The notes below the pieces were generated by a model. It had not been told where the DNA came from. It made no database searches and was given only the letters and a program-made list of their open reading frames with translations. A DNA stretch of 64,000 bases from Pseudopelobacter sp964542535 (GTDB lineage Bacteria > Desulfobacterota > Desulfuromonadia > Geobacterales > Pseudopelobacteraceae): NCBI GenBank assembly GCA_964542535.1, contig CAZIUE010000014.1:55153-119152 (forward strand), read 5' to 3'. The position numbers were made by a program, and so were the translations under genes. Positions 54,090-61,861 of the stretch are shown in pieces (position 1 is the first letter of the stretch; each line of letters starts with the position of its first letter).

Positions 54090-55157
54090 ATGAATTTAAG
54101 AGAACTGAGGGAGACATTAGGAATCAAGCAGGAGGCTCTTGGAGAGCAGTTAAATGTTACACGCCAGACCATCGCCGCCTGGGAAAAGGGAGACCGCGAG
54201 CCATCCATGCAGCAGGTGGCAAAGTTGTGCCGGATTCTGAACGTGCCGATCGACGTTATGCTCGGCGATATCGCAGAACCCGAAGCGGCACTGCTGTTTC
54301 GCGCCGATTCGGCGGATGCCCTGCCACCCGTGCTGAGACAGTTGCTGACGCGCAAGGCATTTGGCTATGCCGAGATCGAGCAACTGACCAACTCCCTCCC
54401 CAATCTGCCGGTATCACGACCGATGACAACGTTTGACGAGCACGTGGTCGAACAGGTGGCGCGCGAGGTACGCGACTGGCTGGGGGTGGAAGATGCGCCT
54501 CTGGGGGATGTGCTCTCGCTCCTGGAGGGAAAGGGACTCAAGATATTCCTGCACAAACTGCCCCATGCCGTTTCCGGGTTTTCCGCCTATACCGACGACA
54601 TCGGCGCGGCAATCTTCATCAATGCGGACCACCGCACCGAGCGGCAGTACTTTACAGCCCTGCACGAACTTTCCCACCTCATCTTTCACCGCAGGGAGTA
54701 CCAGGCGCCGGTCGCACCGTCCACCAAGCGTGGAAAAACCGACCCGCGCGAGCAGGCTGCCAACTATCTGGCCGGAGCGGTGCTCTTGCCGCGCGCCATC
54801 GTGGAGGCCGAACTGCACCCGTACCGTAACCGCTGGCTCCCCTTCTCCCTGCTGGAAGACATCAAGCGACGCTACTCGGTCAGCATGCGGACGATCCTGG
54901 TGCGCGCCGGTCAGTTGGGCATTATCTCCACCCGCCAGGCATACCAGCAGCTCGGCAAGATCAACGCGAAGTACGGCAAAGAGGATGAACCAGTTGACCT
55001 GACCCCTCCGGACTATCTCCGCCGACTGAACCGACTGGTCTACCAGGCGCTGATCGAAGAGAAAATTACCACCTCGAAGGCGGCGGAGGTGCTTGGCGAG
55101 CCGGTATATTCCGTCAAAGAGGAGTTGGGGAGGTGGCTCTCGGAGGAAATCGGATAA
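54090..55157 (+). CDS. XRE-family regulator with ImmA/IrrE (COG2856) metallopeptidase domain
   Basis: A 355-residue protein. The helix-turn-helix (about 4-58) is followed by a zinc peptidase domain with HELSH (H192, E193, H196) and a second Glu (E221) in DPREQAANYLAGAVLLP, so the active site is intact. A C-terminal alpha-helical portion follows. COG2856 domains cleave repressors or act as antitoxins in TA modules. The gene overlaps the PIN protein gene by 25 bp in a different frame, typical for an antitoxin-toxin operon. XRE plus Zn-peptidase likely represses its own promoter. Confidence 0.87.
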   Translation: MNLRELRETLGIKQEALGEQLNVTRQTIAAWEKGDREPSMQQVAKLCRILNVPIDVMLGDIAEPEAALLFRADSADALPPVLRQLLTRKAFGYAEIEQLTNSLPNLPVSRPMTTFDEHVVEQVAREVRDWLGVEDAPLGDVLSLLEGKGLKIFLHKLPHAVSGFSAYTDDIGAAIFINADHRTERQYFTALHELSHLIFHRREYQAPVAPSTKRGKTDPREQAANYLAGAVLLPRAIVEAELHPYRNRWLPFSLLEDIKRRYSVSMRTILVRAGQLGIISTRQAYQQLGKINAKYGKEDEPVDLTPPDYLRRLNRLVYQALIEEKITTSKAAEVLGEPVYSVKEELGRWLSEEIG

Positions 55158-55642
55158 TCCTTCTGGCCGATACCAGTATCCTTATTGACCTGGAACATGT
55201 GGGCGGCATCGCCGTTCTGCCCCGTTTGGCCCCCTGTCAGGTACTGGATGTTGTTCTGACGGAATGCGAAAACGAGAAACAACCCCACATCATCCGTCAC
55301 ATGTTGGAGGCGGGCATAACGGTCATCGAAACATCCCGGGAACTGGCCGCGCAGGCCGGCGCGCTGCGCCGAGGCGGCGTCAGCATCAACGACATGATGA
55401 CGGTATGCCACGCCCAGAGGCACGGCCAGGTCGTTCTGGCGGGGGATCGGCCGATGCGCGAACGTTGCGCCGAACTTGGAGTTGACTGCCGGGGAAGCAT
55501 ATGGGTTGTGGAGGAAATCCACCGGCAGCAGCTGCTTGAGGCGACGGAACTGATGCGGTGGCTGACAGTGTGGCCCAGGGTCGGAAGGAGACTCCCGAAG
55601 ACGGAACTGGAACGGTTGGGGCAGCTACTCTCGAAAACCTGA
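55133..55642 (+). CDS. PIN-domain protein, probable toxin
   Basis: A 169-residue protein with PIN-type acidic residues: D13 in LLADTSILIDL, E44 in VLTECENE, D87 in SINDMMTV and D105 in LAGDRPMRE. Such RNases act as toxins in many TA pairs. The start is GTG 55133 inside the upstream antitoxin-like gene, so translation is coupled. The C-terminal 50 residues extend past the PIN core. Pairing of COG2856-type XRE proteins with PIN genes has been predicted as a TA class. Whether this one is toxic is not known. Confidence 0.8.
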   Translation: MALGGNRIILLADTSILIDLEHVGGIAVLPRLAPCQVLDVVLTECENEKQPHIIRHMLEAGITVIETSRELAAQAGALRRGGVSINDMMTVCHAQRHGQVVLAGDRPMRERCAELGVDCRGSIWVVEEIHRQQLLEATELMRWLTVWPRVGRRLPKTELERLGQLLSKT

Positions 55643-55647
55643 CGTGC

Positions 55648-55683
55648 CCATATTTTACTTTCAGCCACAAAAGTAAAATATGG
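55648..55683. other. 14-bp perfect hairpin right after the PIN gene
   Basis: CCATATTTTACTTT pairs with AAAGTAAAATATGG around an 8-nt loop, five bases past the stop. It is AT-rich with no T-run afterwards. It may end the TA transcript or mark an insertion boundary. Confidence 0.5.
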
Positions 55684-55843
55684 AATTCCATACTGTACGT
55701 TCCGGCCCATTCGAAACAGATGCCCACGGAAAGACTGTATGCAGCTCCTGACCCTGGTCATAGCGAAACACACCCGGAGTTTTTCCTTTCCCCGAAACGG
55801 GAACAGGACGTATTCTGTCACGCGGCTGTGGTAGCATCCCCCC

Positions 55844-57133
55844 ATGACGACCCTTTCACTAGAACAACGCCTGGAACTCCTGGCCGACAGCGCCAAGTAC
55901 GACGTTTCCTGCTCCTCCAGCGGCAGCAGCCGCGGAGCCGTGCCGGGGGGGGTGGGGAGCACGGCCGTCAACGGTATCTGCCACACCTGGACCGCCGACG
56001 GCCGCTGTATCTCCCTGCTCAAGATCCTGCTCACCAACAGCTGCATCTTTGACTGCGCCTACTGCGTCAACCGCCGCAGCAATCCGGTCCCGCGCACCTC
56101 CCTGACGCCGGACGAGATCGTCAGGTTGACCATGGGCTTCTACCGGAGAAACTACATCGAGGGGCTGTTCCTCAGTACCGGGGTCGAACGCTCGGCGGAC
56201 CACACCATGGAGCAGCTGATCCGCGTGGCCCGCAAACTGCGCCGGGAAGAGCGCTTCAACGGCTACATCCACCTGAAGATCGTTCCCGGAGCCGACAGCT
56301 CTCTGGTGCAGCAGGCCGCCCTGCTGGCCGACCGGGTGAGCGTCAACATCGAGCTTCCTTCCCAACGGAGCCTGGAGCTGCTGGCGCCGGACAAGCCGCG
56401 ACCATCGCTGATCCGCCCCATGCGCCAGCTGAGCGGCCTGATCCAGGAGTCCCACCGGGAGCGCAAGCGCTTCCCGAAAGCACCGCAGTTCGCCCCGGCC
56501 GGCCAAAGCACCCAGCTGATCGTGGGGGCAACGCCGGAGAGCGACCGGGAGATCATCCGCCTCTCCGAAGGGCTCTACCAGCGCCTGGGGATGAAGCGGG
56601 TCTACTACTCGGCCTTCGTGCCGGTCTCCGACGACCGTCGCCTGCCGGTTCTCTCCTCCACGCCGCCGCTCGTACGGGAACACCGGCTCTACCAGGCCGA
56701 CTGGCTGCTCCGCTTCTACGGCTTCAGCTCTCATGAACTGCTGGACGAGACCCACCCCAACCTGGAGCCGGAGCTGGACCCCAAGACCGGCTGGGCCCTG
56801 CGGCACCTGGAGCGTTTTCCCCTGGAGGTGAACCGGGCCGATTACCACGAACTGCTGCGGGTTCCGGGCATCGGTGTCCGCTCGGCCCAGCGCATCGTGC
56901 AGGCCCGGCGCGCCACCAGGCTGGGGGAGCAGGAGCTGAAGCGGCTGGGGGTGGTGTTGAAGCGGGCCCGCTACTTCATCACCGCCAACGGCCGCTATCT
57001 GGGAGGCGTCAGGCTGGATGCCCCCCTGCTGCTGGCCCGCCTGACCGCTCCCCCCCGACGCCCGGCGGCACGGGACCAGCTGGAACTGTTTCCCCAGGAG
57101 GCGGATGCCTCCGCAATCACGGGGGAGCTGTGA
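55844..57133 (+). CDS. Putative DNA modification/repair radical SAM protein
   Basis: A 429-residue radical-SAM enzyme with CxxxCxxC cluster motif CIFDCAYC (C67, C71, C74). Two more pieces match the family named putative DNA modification/repair radical SAM protein (TIGR03916): the N-terminal LLADSAKYDVSCSSSGSSRG segment and, after the barrel, a helix-hairpin-helix at about 335-360 (LLRVPGIGVRSAQRIVQARR). The HhH suggests nucleic-acid binding, like spore photoproduct lyase-type enzymes. The stop overlaps the downstream DUF4130 gene, its known co-occurring partner. Chemistry is not established. Confidence 0.9.
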   Translation: MTTLSLEQRLELLADSAKYDVSCSSSGSSRGAVPGGVGSTAVNGICHTWTADGRCISLLKILLTNSCIFDCAYCVNRRSNPVPRTSLTPDEIVRLTMGFYRRNYIEGLFLSTGVERSADHTMEQLIRVARKLRREERFNGYIHLKIVPGADSSLVQQAALLADRVSVNIELPSQRSLELLAPDKPRPSLIRPMRQLSGLIQESHRERKRFPKAPQFAPAGQSTQLIVGATPESDREIIRLSEGLYQRLGMKRVYYSAFVPVSDDRRLPVLSSTPPLVREHRLYQADWLLRFYGFSSHELLDETHPNLEPELDPKTGWALRHLERFPLEVNRADYHELLRVPGIGVRSAQRIVQARRATRLGEQELKRLGVVLKRARYFITANGRYLGGVRLDAPLLLARLTAPPRRPAARDQLELFPQEADASAITGEL

Positions 57134-57885
57134 CGGTCTGCTATGGCTACGACGGCAGCTTCGAGGGGTTCGCCTGCGCCCTCTCCCGCGCCCTGACCGA
57201 TGGGGTGGAACACGCGCGGTTCCGGACCGACGGCGATGAAGAGCAGCGGGGACTGTTTCAGGACCAGGCAGTGGAGGTGGCAACGGAACGCGGCATCGCC
57301 GTTGCCTTCAGGGAGCGCTTCGTGGTCCGGACTTCAACTGAGGCGTTCACCCGGCTGCGCCTGGCCTTCCACAGCCAACAGCCGGGGGTCGAACAGCTGC
57401 TCTGGGAGTACCTGCGCCTGGGCGTGCGGGAAGGGTCGCGGCTCACCTGTCTGCTGGCGGACAGGCGGGTGAACGGCGTGGAGCGCCTGGCCCACAAGGT
57501 CTCTCGGGAGGTGCACCGCTACCTGGGCTTCGTCCGCTTCCGGGAGCTGGAGCAGGGCTTTCTCTACGCGGCCATCGAGCCGGAGGCCGATATCCTCCGT
57601 TTCCTGGCGCCCCACTTCGTCCAGCGGGTCAGCGACCGTCCCTGGATGATCCACGACCTGCGCCGCTCACGGGCCGCATTGTACGATCTGGCCGGCTGGC
57701 GCCTGGTGGGCGGCATCGAGTTGGCCCGGACTCCGGATTACTCCCCCGCCGAAGGGGAGTTTTCCCGGCTGTGGCAGCGCTACTTCCACCGCCTGTCCAT
57801 CGAGGAGCGCCGCAACCCGGAGTTGCAGCGCAGGCTGGTGCCGTTACGCTGCAGAACGCATCTGGTGGAGTTCGAGGATTCATGA
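57130..57885 (+). CDS. TIGR03915/DUF4130 putative DNA metabolism protein
   Basis: A 251-residue protein of the family that accompanies the radical-SAM enzyme upstream; the GTG start overlaps its stop. Conserved regions include CYGYDGSFEGFACAL at the N-terminus and VQRVSDRPWMIHDLRRSRAALYD at about 165-187. In other bacteria a uracil-DNA glycosylase domain can be fused to its C-terminus. Here it ends without one. No catalytic motif is recognisable. The role in DNA repair is inferred from the family and the neighbour only. Confidence 0.85.
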   Translation: MTVCYGYDGSFEGFACALSRALTDGVEHARFRTDGDEEQRGLFQDQAVEVATERGIAVAFRERFVVRTSTEAFTRLRLAFHSQQPGVEQLLWEYLRLGVREGSRLTCLLADRRVNGVERLAHKVSREVHRYLGFVRFRELEQGFLYAAIEPEADILRFLAPHFVQRVSDRPWMIHDLRRSRAALYDLAGWRLVGGIELARTPDYSPAEGEFSRLWQRYFHRLSIEERRNPELQRRLVPLRCRTHLVEFEDS

Positions 57886-57928
57886 CTGCACACCACCGCA
57901 ACGACCAGGTCGAAGACCGGAGAAACCA

Positions 57929-59266
57929 ATGACGCAACCGCCGTTCCTTGCCCCTTTCCCTGATCCGGCACGACCTGCCGGCTGTCTGACCGCCCCGGCC
58001 GCCACGCAAAGCCGTCCTCCCGCCATTGCCGCCTACCTGGCCAGGCGCGCCACGGGTAAACCCTGGCAGATCGCGGAACGGACTGAGCGGCTCTTCCGTG
58101 CCGCCGTGGTGATCCCCTCCCTGGCGGAGCACGCAACACTCCCCGCCACCCTGAAAAGCCTGGCCGCCAACCCGACGTATCTCCTGGGCGAGACCCTGAT
58201 CCTGGTGGTGGTCAACCAGCGCGGGGATGCGTCCGCGGCCGAGACGGACAATAACCGGGCCACCCTGGAGGACCTGCCCCGCTGGCGCCAGGAGTATGGG
58301 GTGGGAAACCTGCGCTGGGTGGACGCCGCCTCGGTCGGGCTGGAGCTTCCCCCCAAACAGGGGGTCGGCCTGGCCCGCAAGATCGGCCTGGACCTGGCGC
58401 TCTCCCTCCTCGACTACGCCGACGCGGACCCGCTGCTGATCTGCCTTGATGCCGACACCCTGGTGCGGTCCGATTACCTGGAAGCCATCAGGACCCACTT
58501 CGCGACCGCACCGGCCGGCGGCGCCTCCCTCCCCTTCCGCCACCAGCGGGCCGCCGACCCGGCAGGACAGGGAGCCATCGACCGCTACGAGCTCTTCCTG
58601 AGAACGTACGTGCTGGGAATGGAGCTGGCCGGCTCCCCCTATGCCTTTCACACCGTGGGGAGCGCCATGGCCTGCCGGGCATCGGCCTACGTCACGGCCG
58701 GCGGCATAAACCGACGCCAGGCCGGGGAGGACTTCTACTTCCTGCAGCAGCTCCACAAGACCTGCGGCGTGGCGCCGTTGACCGGTACGGTCGTCTACCC
58801 CTCGCCCCGCTCCTCGCAGCGCGTCCCCTTTGGCACCGGCCGCGCCGTGGGAGAGATGCTGGCAACGGGGGAGCAGCTTCTCTTCTACCAGCCCCGGCTC
58901 TTCGGAATCGTGGAGGAGTGGCTGGCGTGCGTCGCCGGCAATGCAGGGGACGACGGCGCCCGCCTGCTGCTCCGTGCCGGAGACATCTCGCCGCACCTGC
59001 GCGCCTTCCTGCACCAGGCAGGCTTCGCCGATGCCTGGGACAATCTGAAACGAAACAGCCGTGACGGAGAACGGTTGACAACCTCTTTCCACGGCTGGTT
59101 CGACGCCTTCCGCACCATGCGGCTCATGCATCACCTGACGGACAACGGCTTCCCGCGCCTCCCGGCGGAGGAGGCGGTCCCACCGCTGCTGAAGCGGGCC
59201 GGGCATGACAGCCCGACCGATCTGGCGGGGCTGCTGGAATGTATCCGGACAGCCCAGGGAGTCTGA
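57929..59266 (+). CDS. GT-A fold glycosyltransferase (family 2-like)
   Basis: A 445-residue protein with an N-terminal extension (1-55) and a GT2-like domain at about 57-290. AAVVIPSLAEHATLPATLKSL starts the nucleotide-binding fold, CLDADT carries the DXD metal motif, and GINRRQAGEDFYFLQQL provides the catalytic ED. No transmembrane helix is present. The C-terminal 150 residues have no recognised domain. Acceptor and donor are unknown. GGAGA precedes the ATG. It follows the radical-SAM pair by 43 bp and may be in the same transcript. Confidence 0.82.
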   Translation: MTQPPFLAPFPDPARPAGCLTAPAATQSRPPAIAAYLARRATGKPWQIAERTERLFRAAVVIPSLAEHATLPATLKSLAANPTYLLGETLILVVVNQRGDASAAETDNNRATLEDLPRWRQEYGVGNLRWVDAASVGLELPPKQGVGLARKIGLDLALSLLDYADADPLLICLDADTLVRSDYLEAIRTHFATAPAGGASLPFRHQRAADPAGQGAIDRYELFLRTYVLGMELAGSPYAFHTVGSAMACRASAYVTAGGINRRQAGEDFYFLQQLHKTCGVAPLTGTVVYPSPRSSQRVPFGTGRAVGEMLATGEQLLFYQPRLFGIVEEWLACVAGNAGDDGARLLLRAGDISPHLRAFLHQAGFADAWDNLKRNSRDGERLTTSFHGWFDAFRTMRLMHHLTDNGFPRLPAEEAVPPLLKRAGHDSPTDLAGLLECIRTAQGV

Positions 59267-59319
59267 ATACCCCGGGAAGCCGGGACACACGAAACCACTT
59301 AATCCACGGAAAAATGCCC

Positions 59320-59655
59320 ATGAACATCCAACCGATCTACTCCGACAGCCTGGTGATCATCACCGACGATGCACTCATCTTCAAGCGCTACTACTACCCC
59401 AGGGGGGAGCCGAAGCGAGTCATGTTTTCGGACATCAGAAGCATCGTCCCAAAACGCCCCTCCCTCTGGAACGGCAAGTGGCGGCTGCACGGTACCGGCA
59501 CCTTCACCACCTGGTTTCCCGAAGACCAGGATCGCCCCACGCGGGACAGAATCTTCTATGTCAGACTGAAGAAGCAGTGGCTCAAGATCGCCTTTACGGT
59601 TGAGGACTCAGGGAGGGTGGAGCAGATCCTGCGGGACAAGGGACTGCTTGCCTGA
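59320..59655 (+). CDS. Small PH-like beta-rich protein
   Basis: A 111-residue protein. Alternating strands (SLVIITDDALIFKRYYYP, RVMFSDIRSIVPKRP, FYVRLKKQWLKIAFTVED) and a final helix resemble a bacterial PH domain. The ATG at 59320 was chosen over 59314 for spacing from CGGA. It follows the glycosyltransferase gene in the same orientation. No function is known. Confidence 0.6.
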   Translation: MNIQPIYSDSLVIITDDALIFKRYYYPRGEPKRVMFSDIRSIVPKRPSLWNGKWRLHGTGTFTTWFPEDQDRPTRDRIFYVRLKKQWLKIAFTVEDSGRVEQILRDKGLLA

Positions 59656-59838
59656 AAGGCGCGGGCACCGCCGACCGGAGAGGAGAGTGTGGTGTGAACA
59701 GCATGGGGCCGGCAAACAACCGGGGCGTACATGCGGCTATCCTGGCGGAGAACGCCCGTATGTCTCCGTCCCTCATCCTCGATAACGAGAATAACGCGCA
59801 AAAAAAGGAGAGCAGCAACGCTCCCCCATGTTCCGCTT

Positions 59839-59880
59839 CCTGAATCCGTGACGCCTGACTACCGGCGTCACGGATTCAGG
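59839..59880. repeat. REP-like hairpin, copy A
   Basis: A perfect 17-bp stem CCTGAATCCGTGACGCC / GGCGTCACGGATTCAGG with an 8-nt loop. The same arms recur, degenerate, at 60170-60186 and 60283-60299. Confidence 0.75.
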
Positions 59881-59901
59881 TGTATGCCATCCGCGGGAAT
59901 C

Positions 59902-60069
59902 TTAGTTCTCGTACTTGTACAGAATGACCGATTCTCCGCCGGCGAGCACGTCGAAGTCGTACTCGATCTCTTCCCCGCACGCCTCGGGTGAACAGGCACG
60001 GACCACCTTCAGCTGAAACTCGAATTTTCCATTGTTGCACACCAGGATATCTCCCTCTTTGACCTGCAT
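59902..60069 (-). CDS. Small protein of 55 aa, unknown function
   Basis: A short ORF with a strong GGAGGTGCGTC ribosome-binding site right before the ATG. The product (MQVKEGDILVCNNGKFEFQL, then KVVRACSPEACGEEIEYDFD and a tail) contains one cysteine pair ACSPEAC, is beta-rich and acidic. It is bracketed by two REP-like inverted repeats. I know no family. Confidence 0.6.
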   Translation of the reverse strand: MQVKEGDILVCNNGKFEFQLKVVRACSPEACGEEIEYDFDVLAGGESVILYKYEN

Positions 60070-60169
60070 GACGCACCTCCGACATATTCGATAGTTGTCA
60101 CTGCCATGGTTGATACCGGATTCTCCAGCCGCAAGCTGCCTGCGTTCGATCCGGCGGATTATTGGTATT

Positions 60170-60299
60170 CCTGAATCCGCGACCCCTGCCTTGCCTGAAA
60201 GACTTTGCCCTGGACCTGTTCCGCGGCAGGGGACGGCTTGACGGAAGCTCACCCGGACTGACGGTTGCAACTCCGGCGGTCCGGCGTCAGGGATTCAGG
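60170..60299. repeat. REP-like element, copy B (130 bp, imperfect ends)
   Basis: Left arm CCTGAATCCGCGACCCC (60170-60186) and right arm GGCGTCAGGGATTCAGG (60283-60299) match the two arms of copy A with a few changes. Inside, CCCCTGCC (60183-60190) pairs with GGCAGGGG (60225-60232). The pair of elements flanks the 55-aa gene. Confidence 0.6.
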
Positions 60300-60385
60300 G
60301 TAGTGAACATGTGTTATGAGGAACCAACCGACAAGCGAGACTCGTTTGTCTTACAACCGACGAACAAGACAAGAGATAGGGGAAA

Positions 60386-60460
60386 CCCCAGTACGCGAAA
60401 AGCCCAAGCAAAAGCCGGATGGCTTCTGGCTCGGGCTTTCTGGGGCCGCATGAGTGCGGT
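60386..60460. ncRNA. Nested stem structure, candidate structured RNA
   Basis: CCCCAG / CTGGGG (60386-60391, 60440-60445) enclose AAAGCCCAAGC / GCTCGGGCTTT (60399-60409, 60429-60439; one mismatch), which encloses AAGCC-ggat-GGCTT. A second hairpin CCGCA-tgag-TGCGG follows at 60446-60459, then GGGCCGGGCTTTTC. The order of stems and the final T-run look like a folded RNA or terminator, but the strand is not clear. Confidence 0.4.
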
Positions 60461-60724
60461 CAGCAAAGGGCCGGGCTTTTCATTCAACAGACACAACTCT
60501 TGTGCTCTTGAGAACCTGTTCGTTCCGTCTGATTCCGTGAATTTCACGTTGACTGAAACCGACGACTCCCCTGGCAGGCGCCGTGGAGAAGACGGCCGGA
60601 ACTTCAGTCGTATGAAGATCCGCGTGAGGCGGTTGAATGACGCCGTTTCACGGTAGAACGGCATGTCGCAATGACATGATAATGGATACTATGACAGAAT
60701 CGTGTCTCTTGCAAGTATTAATTT

Positions 60725-60847
60725 CTGGCCATCTGAAAAGCAGGCCGGGCGCATCCTGCTCTTGGCGGCGTAGCCGCAGGTGGAGGAGACATTCGTGTTC
60801 GCGGCGGTGAGGAGGTTGCCCCTGGCGTCGTAGCTGCGGGATTTGAG
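60725..60847 (-). pseudogene. Rhs-repeat remnant
   Basis: Read on the minus strand this 123-bp stretch gives LKSRSYDARGNLLTAANTNV and then SSTCGYAAKSRM, i.e. one to two YDxxGNLLT/YGYDA-type Rhs units. There is no start or stop that would make a gene. It is left over from an Rhs/YD-repeat gene like the one at the right end. Confidence 0.7.
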
Positions 60848-60850
60848 AGG

Positions 60851-61000
60851 TCAGAGTTCAACTTTCAACAGATATTCGATTTGCTCCAGAGCTTCCCGCA
60901 CCTTCCGGCTCTTTTCCGCCTGCAGCAGCAACCGCTTGCAGGTCACGGACAATGTATGCGGTGCTTGCGAGCCATGGGGGAGTACATACGTTTTAAACAT
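60851..61000 (-). CDS. Possible 49-aa ORF
   Basis: ATG at 61000 to TGA at 60851 encodes a helix-rich, charged peptide (MFKTYVLPHGSQAPHTLSVT... ending EALEQIEYLLKVEL). It is flanked by GAGGTCAG / CTGACCTC 8-bp inverted copies (60847-60854, 61010-61017). No good ribosome-binding site; could be a decayed toxin/immunity fragment in the Rhs locus. Confidence 0.3.
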   Translation of the reverse strand: MFKTYVLPHGSQAPHTLSVTCKRLLLQAEKSRKVREALEQIEYLLKVEL

Positions 61001-61054
61001 AAAACAAGCCTGACCTCAATTTTGTCCTTCCTGCCGTGTCGTACGCATGGACTA

Positions 61055-61799
61055 AACTAGGGACACTCCCCGGTTTTCTTTTTAGGACGTCCAGGTTTCT
61101 TTGGCTTGAGTTCCTGATTCAACCTGAATTCCAGGATGTCAACGAAGGACTCCGATCCAAAAGGGCGTCCTGAGTTAGTAGCCTTGCGGATGGCGCTATC
61201 CGTTTCTTCATCTTCAAAGGCCACAAATTCCCGATATGCATTGTGCTCCTGAGGTGAAAGCCAAGAATCTTCCGCCAGCAGCGGGTCATGTGCGCTTGTT
61301 ACATGCGCTTTGGCGCTGGACCACCGATAATCTTCAACATTCGTGGCGAGTCCTGCCTTAATAGGATTGCGCTCGATGTAGCGTGCGACTGCCCAAAGAT
61401 ATTGATCGTTATCAACTACACAAGAGAAAAAACGATTTTGCCAGATGCGGCCTGACTGCTTAAGCTTTCGATTGAGATACTGGGTGTACATCTGGTTAGC
61501 AAGGCCGATACCGCGCGACAAGGAGGTTTCCGTCTCGGGCACGGCGAGCAGGTGAATATGGTTGCTCATCAGGCAATAAGCCCATATCTGCACATGGTGC
61601 TTCTGAGCATAACTTGCCAACAACTTCAAATATGTCTGGCGGTCCTCATCATCGAAGAAAACAGTTGCGCGGTTGTTGCCGCGTTGCGTGATGTGATGTG
61701 GGTAGCTGGGTGCTATGATGCGGGCTATTCGTGGCATGGGTGAGATATTACTGTCAGAAACTAACATTAGCAATATAAATATGGGGAGTGTCCCTAGTT
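61055..61799 (-). mobile_element. RAYT/IS200-like transposition unit with 17-bp inverted repeats
   Basis: A 745-bp unit bounded by AACTAGGGACACTCCCC (61055-61071) and its exact reverse complement GGGGAGTGTCCCTAGTT (61783-61799). It contains only the Y1 transposase gene, whose stop codon lies inside the left repeat. The repeat is 17/17 identical, so the unit may be recent. Confidence 0.8.
61057..61737 (-). CDS. REP-associated (RAYT/IS200-like) tyrosine transposase
   Basis: A 226-residue Y1-transposase (Transposase_17/RAYT). The HUH metal motif is H60-I-H62 in LMSNHIHLLAVP; the nucleophile is likely Y120 in WAVARYIERNPIKAGL. The N-terminus MPRIARIIAPSYPHHITQRG is the standard start; in-frame codons further upstream belong to flanking DNA. 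The C-terminus is very basic (KPKKPGRPKKKTGECP), the last codons overlapping the left inverted repeat. Related enzymes process REP hairpins by single-strand cut and join. Confidence 0.88.
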   Translation of the reverse strand: MPRIARIIAPSYPHHITQRGNNRATVFFDDEDRQTYLKLLASYAQKHHVQIWAYCLMSNHIHLLAVPETETSLSRGIGLANQMYTQYLNRKLKQSGRIWQNRFFSCVVDNDQYLWAVARYIERNPIKAGLATNVEDYRWSSAKAHVTSAHDPLLAEDSWLSPQEHNAYREFVAFEDEETDSAIRKATNSGRPFGSESFVDILEFRLNQELKPKKPGRPKKKTGECP

Positions 61800-61805
61800 C
61801 CTGAT

Positions 61806-61852
61806 GGGATTCGAAAATTAAGCAACAAAGCAAGCCCGATCCCAAGACCGCC
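61806..61852. repeat. Direct repeat DR1 flanking the immunity-like gene
   Basis: 47-bp copy beginning GGGATTCGAAAATTAAGCAA; matches 62773-62819 at 44 of 47 positions. Confidence 0.85.
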
Positions 61853-61861
61853 TTAAAGCAG

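Larger units (their letters stand above)
60070..60850. other. Gene-poor structured segment
   Basis: No convincing gene. It contains an imperfect second REP-like element (60170-60299), a nested stem structure (60386-60460) and an Rhs remnant (60725-60847). Open frames across it on both strands (60162-60656 plus; 60314-60664 minus) lack ribosome-binding sites and coding-like composition. Confidence 0.55.

Noticed and set aside
57629..59290. 553-aa minus-strand frame opposite the glycosyltransferase
   Set aside because: Antisense shadow; plus-strand gene has RBS and GT2 motifs.
59556..59801. 81-aa minus-strand frame after the PH-like gene
   Set aside because: Antisense to the real gene end, no domain.
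60162..60656. Possible 164-aa plus-strand gene
   Set aside because: Spans the REP-like element and the stem structure; no ribosome-binding site and composition not coding-like.
60314..60664. Possible 116-aa minus-strand gene
   Set aside because: Same region, no start signal; overlapping hairpins explain the frame.
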